Source of the DNA: Jaapia argillacea MUCL 33604
Taxonomy: Eukaryota > Basidiomycota > Agaricomycetes > Jaapiales > Jaapiaceae
Reading direction: 5' to 3'
DNA: 23,425 nucleotides
Assembly: GCA_000697665.1 (NCBI GenBank)
Contig: KL197720.1
Location: 1-23,425 of the forward strand
In this document: positions 18,940-23,425 of the stretch, in pieces
Numbering within the stretch: position 1 is the first letter of the stretch
Layout of the letters: every line of letters starts with the position of its first letter
Notes under the pieces: model-generated
The model's database searches: none
Seen by the model: the letters and a program-made list of their open reading frames with translations, nothing else
Told to the model about the DNA's origin: nothing
Made by a program: the position numbers and the translations under genes

Positions 18940-18983
18940 TGGACAAGCTACTGAATACAAAAGTAGCTAGGTGTCCTTATATA
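18940..18983 (-). promoter_or_regulatory. 5' LTR core promoter: TATA box and predicted RNA start
   Basis: TATATAAGG (18983-18975) lies 34 bases before AGCTTGTCCA (18949-18940). That decamer is the one complementary to the primer-binding site, so the RNA most likely starts at or very near 18949. Confidence 0.7.
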
Positions 18984-18991
18984 CTATAGGA

Positions 18992-19123
18992 ACAATGGAA
19001 TATCAAACAATGTACTATAGACAATAACAAACGAGACAATGTTTAAGGACAATGGCAAGTGAGTTAAGGTTCAGAACAATGACGATGAACAATGAAGATG
19101 GAACAATGAAAGAGAGAACAATG
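18992..19123. promoter_or_regulatory. U3 ACAATG array, 5' LTR copy
   Basis: The same eight ACAATG boxes as in the 3' LTR, located just upstream of the TATA box. They begin at 18992 and lie within about 132 bp. Confidence 0.5.
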
Positions 19124-19318
19124 ATGAGGCTGTACGAGGCTGTGCAAGGCGAGTCATTGGATGCTATAAATAGTACAAGGTCCGAGATAAGATAATATCC
19201 AAGATAAGATAGAAAGATGCTAAGTATCATAGACAAGGGAAATGATACGAAAGCGAAGGAAGTCTGATAAAAGAACGAAAACAACAGAAAGTGTACAAGT
19301 CCAGACGTGTTCACAACA

Positions 19319-19323
19319 ATATC
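19319..19323. repeat. target-site duplication, right copy (ATATC)
   Basis: Directly follows the LTR terminus CACAACA and matches 10488-10492. Confidence 0.95.
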
Positions 19324-20559
19324 GACATAAACTGTCTTACATATGTTGGTTTCATTCACATTATTATGTATATGGATGTTCTAATTTGGCCATCCTTCAG
19401 CTGTTCTGGAAGGACTTTGTTCTTATGACTAAGTCTCATCAGGTAGACAATGGCACTGTAGAAGTGAGGCAGTTTATAAAGGATCACCAGGCAAAGTCCG
19501 ACATATACATACTCTGGGACTCGCACGCCGAGACTTCAACTGGCAATCTCGTATATGGAGGTTTGGCGTCTAAGGGATACAAGTCTGGAAACATCGTTGA
19601 TGTGTGTTTCATTTAATTTTGAAGATCATGAATGGAATGGCTAATTTATGTCGATTCAGTTGCTTGAAGCCTATCTTGGTCCGATCTTGTTTGACTCACT
19701 TCCTACCATTAGACAAGTGAGAAAGGGCATGTTTTTCCTCACTTGCGGTCCTCTGATGTCCGTTGCAAACTCTCGTAGGCAAATTGAGGCACTCGTGGCC
19801 AAGTAAGTTATTCTTCTTTTCACTTTCTTATTTATCATTCATATCTTATTATTTACTTTGAATTCTACTAGGGACTACTTCACTTTCATCGTCGCTTTCT
19901 GCGGAGGTTCCGTTGTCCTGAACAACGTCGCTCTCAATTTAACCAAAGCTATTTCCTTAACTGTCACCTACAACTATTCCATTCTCACTGCCATTGAGGT
20001 AGCTTTCGGTGCAGATGTTCAAGCTCTCAGTCACTCCCCTGTTTCTGTGACAACAACATTCACAGATTCTGTGACTGGAGGACAATTCATGAAGACAATG
20101 AGTTTGGTTCAGTCTGACCATTACTGGCGTCCATTCAGTCTCATTGCTCCTACTTGCCCCGGTTTGACTTGTCAATCTATCCAACTTCACGTGCGATCCA
20201 AGATGAAGAAAACCAAGCAAGGTTTTCTTTTCCAATGGCATTGTGATCTTTGTGGTCTATCCACTGATTGGTTCCCACGACCTGATTGGATTGCCCCAGC
20301 GACTATCCGCTCTTTGCAGCGTATATACTGGGTTCCATATCCACAACCAGCGATGGTCATGACATGGATGACTGGGGAGCAATGGGCGGAGAAAAATCAC
20401 GAAAGGCAGAGGTTGGAATCTCAGAAGAGAAAGGTGAATTGTATGCAGAGTAACGGTAAGGCCAAAAGGAACAAGGTTGAGGAATCAACTCCCTCTCTTC
20501 CACCCGATTCATCAATTGATGATCTTTCCATTGATCTAATGACCGAATTGGAGGACTAG
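19324..20559 (+). pseudogene. PHD-like zinc finger/CHAT-like gene, 3' half: caspase/CHAT-like domain
   Basis: Continues the gene cut at 10492. Codon TAT C|GA joins in frame without loss. The exons are 19324-19601, 19660-19802 and 19872-20559 (stop TAG), joined by GT..AG introns in phase. The fold pattern fits clan CD cysteine peptidases. A strand ending in His (IYILWDSHAETSTG, His codon 19524-19526) is followed by a strand ending in Cys (MFFLTCGPLM, Cys codon 19744-19746). Then come a further strand and helix (FTFIVAFCGGSVVLNN). Exon 8 adds a possible zinc ribbon (CPGLTC and CDLCG), a basic stretch and an acidic tail. No stop interrupts this half. The peptidase call rests on motif order only; the family is probably unannotated. 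The insertion should prevent a full-length product. Confidence 0.55.
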
Positions 20560-20910
20560 AGTGCTGTTCGGGTCAATGTTCTCTCATGCCATTCCTCTTC
20601 ATTGACATCCACATTTTTTGTCTGTGTTTGTATCTGCTGTAGTTTGTGTACATTGTATGTGTGCATGTGATACTTCCTGTAATTGGTGGTGGTTTTGGAC
20701 CATTGACTTTCTCTTCAGTTGGATATTCACTGAAAATAACTTATATTGAGGATTAAATGAAATTTATCTATGATCTTTGCATGGATACATGTACCTTCCC
20801 CTTGATAAGTATTCCTCAATATTGGGAACCATTAAGAGTTTTCCCATTAGAGCAACGGATGAAAGAAGTGAAGATTATAAATTATATATATAATTTGGTC
20901 CTGACAAGAC
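20560..20910. other. 3' flank of the CHAT-like gene
   Basis: T-rich and TG-rich sequence consistent with a 3' untranslated region and spacer. No gene or repeat was recognised. Confidence 0.4.
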
Positions 20911-21650
20911 TTCACTAAAAGCAAGCTTTTGGCATAGACTATCCCTTGAAGGTTAGCCGCTGCATCGATTCTGATCAATGACATGTTGCCTGCATGCTCT
21001 CTGAATGTGGTCAGTCGACTTTTTAAAAGCGACCCTGTCCCTTTGTTGGACGATCTCGCGAGGGGGTTCAAGATGGCGAGAGTAGCATGTCAACAAAAAG
21101 TAAATCCAATTAATGAAATAAATCAATATATACTACAGCACCGACTGTCCCTTGAGGGTCAGTCACCACATCGATTCTGATCAATGACGCGGTGCCTGGT
21201 CGCTTATTAAATGAGGTTAGCTTTCTAAAAGTGACCTCGCCCCATGTCAAATGATCTCGCAAGGCGTTACAGGATGGGCAGTATTGATAGATGAACAAAA
21301 GAAAATACAGCTGATAAAAAAGATGTAGTATTTCTACAATACTGCACCACTAAAACCAAATTTAAGGCATTGACAGTTCCTTAAAGGTCTGCCGCTGCGT
21401 CGATTCTGATCAATGATGCGGTGCCAACTTGGTCACCGAACAAGGTCGACTTTTTAAAAGTGACCCCACCCCCTTGGCAAATGATCTCGCAGGGTGTTAC
21501 AGGATGGGCAGTATTGATAGATGGACAAAAGAAAATAAAGTTGATAAAAGAGATGTAGTATTTCTACAATACTGCGCCACTAAAACTGAGCTTATGGCAT
21601 CAACAGTTCCTTGAAGGTCTGCCGCTGTGTCGATTCTGATCAATGATGAT
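20911..21650. repeat. tandem repeat array, period 206-230 bp
   Basis: The landmark TCGATTCTGATCAATGA occurs at 20965, 21171, 21400 and 21630, giving spacings of 206, 229 and 230 bp. Each full unit also shares CACTAAAA, TCCCTTGA/TTCCTTGA before the landmark, a CTTTTTAAAAG-type block, GATCTCGC and, in the later units, ACAGGATGGGCAGTATTGATAGATG. The last two units are the most alike. The fourth is truncated. Open frames of 60-75 codons occur in some units but are not conserved. Confidence 0.85.
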
Positions 21651-22276
21651 CCACAACAACAAAAAGAAAAAAGAGAAGATTAAATAACATAAGTCAGTAC
21701 TCACCACTTTATAAGTCTAAAGTCGCGCGCTGCACTCCCAAGTACGTGCTAAATGGTAGATGCAATAGAACTTGTCGCGTTAAAGGAGTGCATGTAGCTG
21801 AGGAGCCATTACAGTGCGAGGAATTAAGTGATATCAAATAGCTGCGCCATTGAAGGCATCAAGAAAGCGAGTGAATACAAAGCAGAGAAAGTTGAACGAT
21901 CCAGGGGAAAGGTGTTGGGTGAAGAAAGGAAGGAAACTGGCAAGACGACAAATTGATGAACAAACAAAATGATTTGCACATATTTGTGTTTGATGGGATT
22001 AACCATAAGTAGTAATCATACCTTAAAAGGTTAGTTAAACCTAATGTGAAACATCATTGATCTGGATGGAAGAATTAAGCTTTTAGTCAATATTATGTAT
22101 GTGCTTCTATTATATCATAGAAGCTAAATGCAGATAAGAGAAGCAATTAAGCGCACCAAATCTGATCTTGCTATAAATGGTAAATTATGTTCAAATGATG
22201 TATTCTGATTGTTTGTCTCACACTCGTTAACAGACTGTACTTTATGTGTGTGAATCAGGAAACAGTTAGCCAAGTT
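21651..22276. other. gene-free interval
   Basis: No gene or RNA recognised. Open frames are 60-73 codons and unconvincing. Composition is AT-rich with a few purine runs. Confidence 0.4.
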
Positions 22277-22340
22277 ATACCTCTCCCATACCTCTATACC
22301 AGCAATTGGCGCCGATAGGTATGGAGAGGTATGGAGAGGT
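22277..22340. repeat. short imperfect inverted repeat
   Basis: The left arm 22277-22300 (CTCTCCCATACCTCTATACC) pairs imperfectly with the right arm 22318-22340, which is two units of TATGGAGAGG. The loop is about 17 bp and includes GGCGCC. Function unknown. Confidence 0.5.
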
Positions 22341-22517
22341 CTCATACCTACCTAAATTCAGAAGGTCATCCCAACAGGGATGTGGCTGTTGCAATTCTTG
22401 TTGACAATAGTTAGTTACCATAGTTCCATGATTATGGATTTTTGAGTTATTAGCACATTCAGTTACTGGATAAGTTGTGATATCTCGGATTGCCAAAAAA
22501 TCAAAGCAACATTGAGA

Positions 22518-22850
22518 ATGCTAAGCAGGCGAGGAGTCCAGAGACAATGGAGGCAAAAAGAACATGTATTCATGTGTCTAGAGATTACAAAGAATTCAAA
22601 ACAAGAGAAAACTACGAAGGTGTGTGAGGGAAGAAAAAGATTGGTATGGGGTGAAGGATGGTCAGAGGAAGGGGATATCGATATGGAGGGGGATGAGGGA
22701 GAGATATGGAGTCTGAGGGGTATTGAGCTTCGACAGTGTAGCCAGGGGATGCGAGCCTGGAGGCGATGCATGGAGTCGGCAAGTGATTTTCGTCAGTTAA
22801 TGGGGGAGATGGGTGGCAATGTGATTGCTCCCAGTATCATCAATATTTGA
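22518..22850 (+). CDS. hypothetical small ORF
   Basis: A 110-codon ORF from ATG 22518. The product is Arg/Lys/Glu-rich with no recognised domain, membrane segment or signal peptide. The DNA is purine-rich, which alone can keep a frame open. There is no neighbour support or visible intron. I give it a low chance of being real. Confidence 0.15.
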   Translation: MLSRRGVQRQWRQKEHVFMCLEITKNSKQEKTTKVCEGRKRLVWGEGWSEEGDIDMEGDEGEIWSLRGIELRQCSQGMRAWRRCMESASDFRQLMGEMGGNVIAPSIINI

Positions 22851-22857
22851 GATGGTG

Positions 22858-23425
22858 GATGAAGTTTGTGGGAGAAAAACAAATGAGGTTACTCACCGAA
22901 TACTGAATGTTAGTTCACGCCAGCACCCTGCCTCAAGGGCACAGCCAAGCTGGCTAAGCTAACCATGGCTGGATATGACCAGAGGAGAGTCATGCAAGTC
23001 CAAATAAGTAGTCATGGCATTCATGTACCCATGATGGGCAGCGACGAGGTTGCAATGTCGATGATGAGGTGATATCAAGGGAGAAGCGATTAGCAAAGTA
23101 GGTCGAAGATTTCCAAGTCCGCAGGTTGAGGCAGAGTTTCAACTGTAACACTGAGTTACACTTAGAGTATTTGCCTGGACGAAGTCAAACTCAGTGTTAT
23201 TCTGCTGCCTGCCTCACTGACATCTGTGTCTCAGCCGCCATTTGAGATGCAATAGGTAGAGACCGTGACAGTGGCCTTCTGTTGGATGGTATGTAGCAAA
23301 TCTTACTGTCCTTCCAATTCCTTGTCTCTGCATTCTCTCCTTTCACGCATGCCAATGCTTCTGGTTTTCACTTACAGTCCTGGTCTCCCCTGCAACCTCT
23401 ACAACCTCCACACAGCTCCTGCTTT
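22858..23425. other. gene-free right end with a small inverted repeat
   Basis: No gene seen. A perfect 12-bp inverted repeat, TAACACTGAGTT (23146-23157) and AACTCAGTGTTA (23188-23199), flanks a 30-bp spacer. The last 150 bp are C/T-rich. Confidence 0.4.

Larger units (their letters stand above)
10493..19318 (-). mobile_element. Ty3/gypsy LTR retrotransposon, self-primed type, with extra 3' ORF
   Basis: An 8826-bp element on the minus strand, bounded by LTRs with TG..CA ends and a 5-bp target duplication. In sense order it contains: 5' LTR (19318-18729), self-complementary primer-binding site (18726-18717), long leader, gag, protease, reverse transcriptase/RNase H, integrase, an extra zinc-knuckle ORF, polypurine tract (11072-11060) and 3' LTR (11059-10493). 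The order PR-RT-RH-IN defines Ty3/gypsy. No chromodomain follows the integrase GPY/F-like segment. gag and pol are broken by four nonsense codons and at least one frameshift, so the copy is non-autonomous now. The LTRs differ by about ten substitutions and one repeat unit, which indicates a fairly recent insertion. Confidence 0.95.
18729..19318 (-). repeat. 5' LTR (590 bp)
   Basis: Promoter LTR of the element. U3 is 19318-18950 and R/U5 is 18949-18729. It has TG..CA termini on both strands. It contains three 23-bp units (GTTGAAGAGTAGAGGATGAC plus three bases) at about 18820-18890 against two in the other LTR. Most substitutions between the LTRs are CpG against TpG/CpA. Confidence 0.95.

Noticed and set aside
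10493-19318. Endogenous retrovirus or Copia element
   Set aside because: The domain order PR-RT-RH-IN excludes Copia, and no envelope, signal peptide or membrane segment occurs in the 3' ORF.

Overview
The window looks like nuclear DNA of a basidiomycete fungus, probably an Agaricomycete (mushroom-forming). The reasons are many short introns of about 40-75 bp with GT..YAG ends, tandem F-box/leucine-rich-repeat-like genes, a Ty3/gypsy LTR retrotransposon, and a zinc-finger plus caspase/CHAT-like gene of a kind I associate with lineage-specific Agaricomycete families. The last point is from memory and was not searched. No rRNA, convincing tRNA or CRISPR was seen.

Layout. Positions 1-2.2 kb hold decayed sequence with one old tandem duplication. 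Positions 2.2-6.9 kb hold two tandem F-box/LRR-like genes, both interrupted by in-frame stops or frameshifts. Each is followed by a homologous 3' tail that carries a 150-bp palindromic hairpin, and a MITE-like inverted-repeat element lies between the genes. Positions 7.07-9.34 kb (minus strand) hold a gene of about 11 exons with no recognised function. It is head-to-head with a plus-strand gene that starts at 9534 and encodes a PHD-like zinc finger, a caspase/CHAT-like peptidase domain and a C-terminal zinc-ribbon-like segment.

That plus-strand gene is split by an 8.8-kb Ty3/gypsy element (10493-19318, minus strand) with 567/590-bp LTRs and a perfect 5-bp target duplication (ATATC). Removing the element and one ATATC copy restores the reading frame exactly. 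The gene resumes at 19324 and ends at 20559. Positions 20.9-21.65 kb hold a tandem repeat with a 206-230 bp period. The rest, to 23.4 kb, has no gene I can support.

The retrotransposon encodes Gag (CCHC knuckle), protease, reverse transcriptase/RNase H and integrase. In the place where env or a chromodomain is often found, it has a separate intact 434-codon ORF with a second CCHC knuckle. It carries a self-complementary primer-binding site matching the predicted 5' end of its own transcript (Tf1/sushi-style self-priming), a -1 frameshift heptamer directly on the gag stop, and a U3 with eight ACAATG boxes. gag and pol carry nonsense codons and a frameshift, so this copy is dead or depends on help in trans.

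Ten in-frame stops were found in host genes and the element together, and eight are TGA. Most differences between the two LTRs fall at CpG sites. This points to CpG deamination as the main force degrading the locus.
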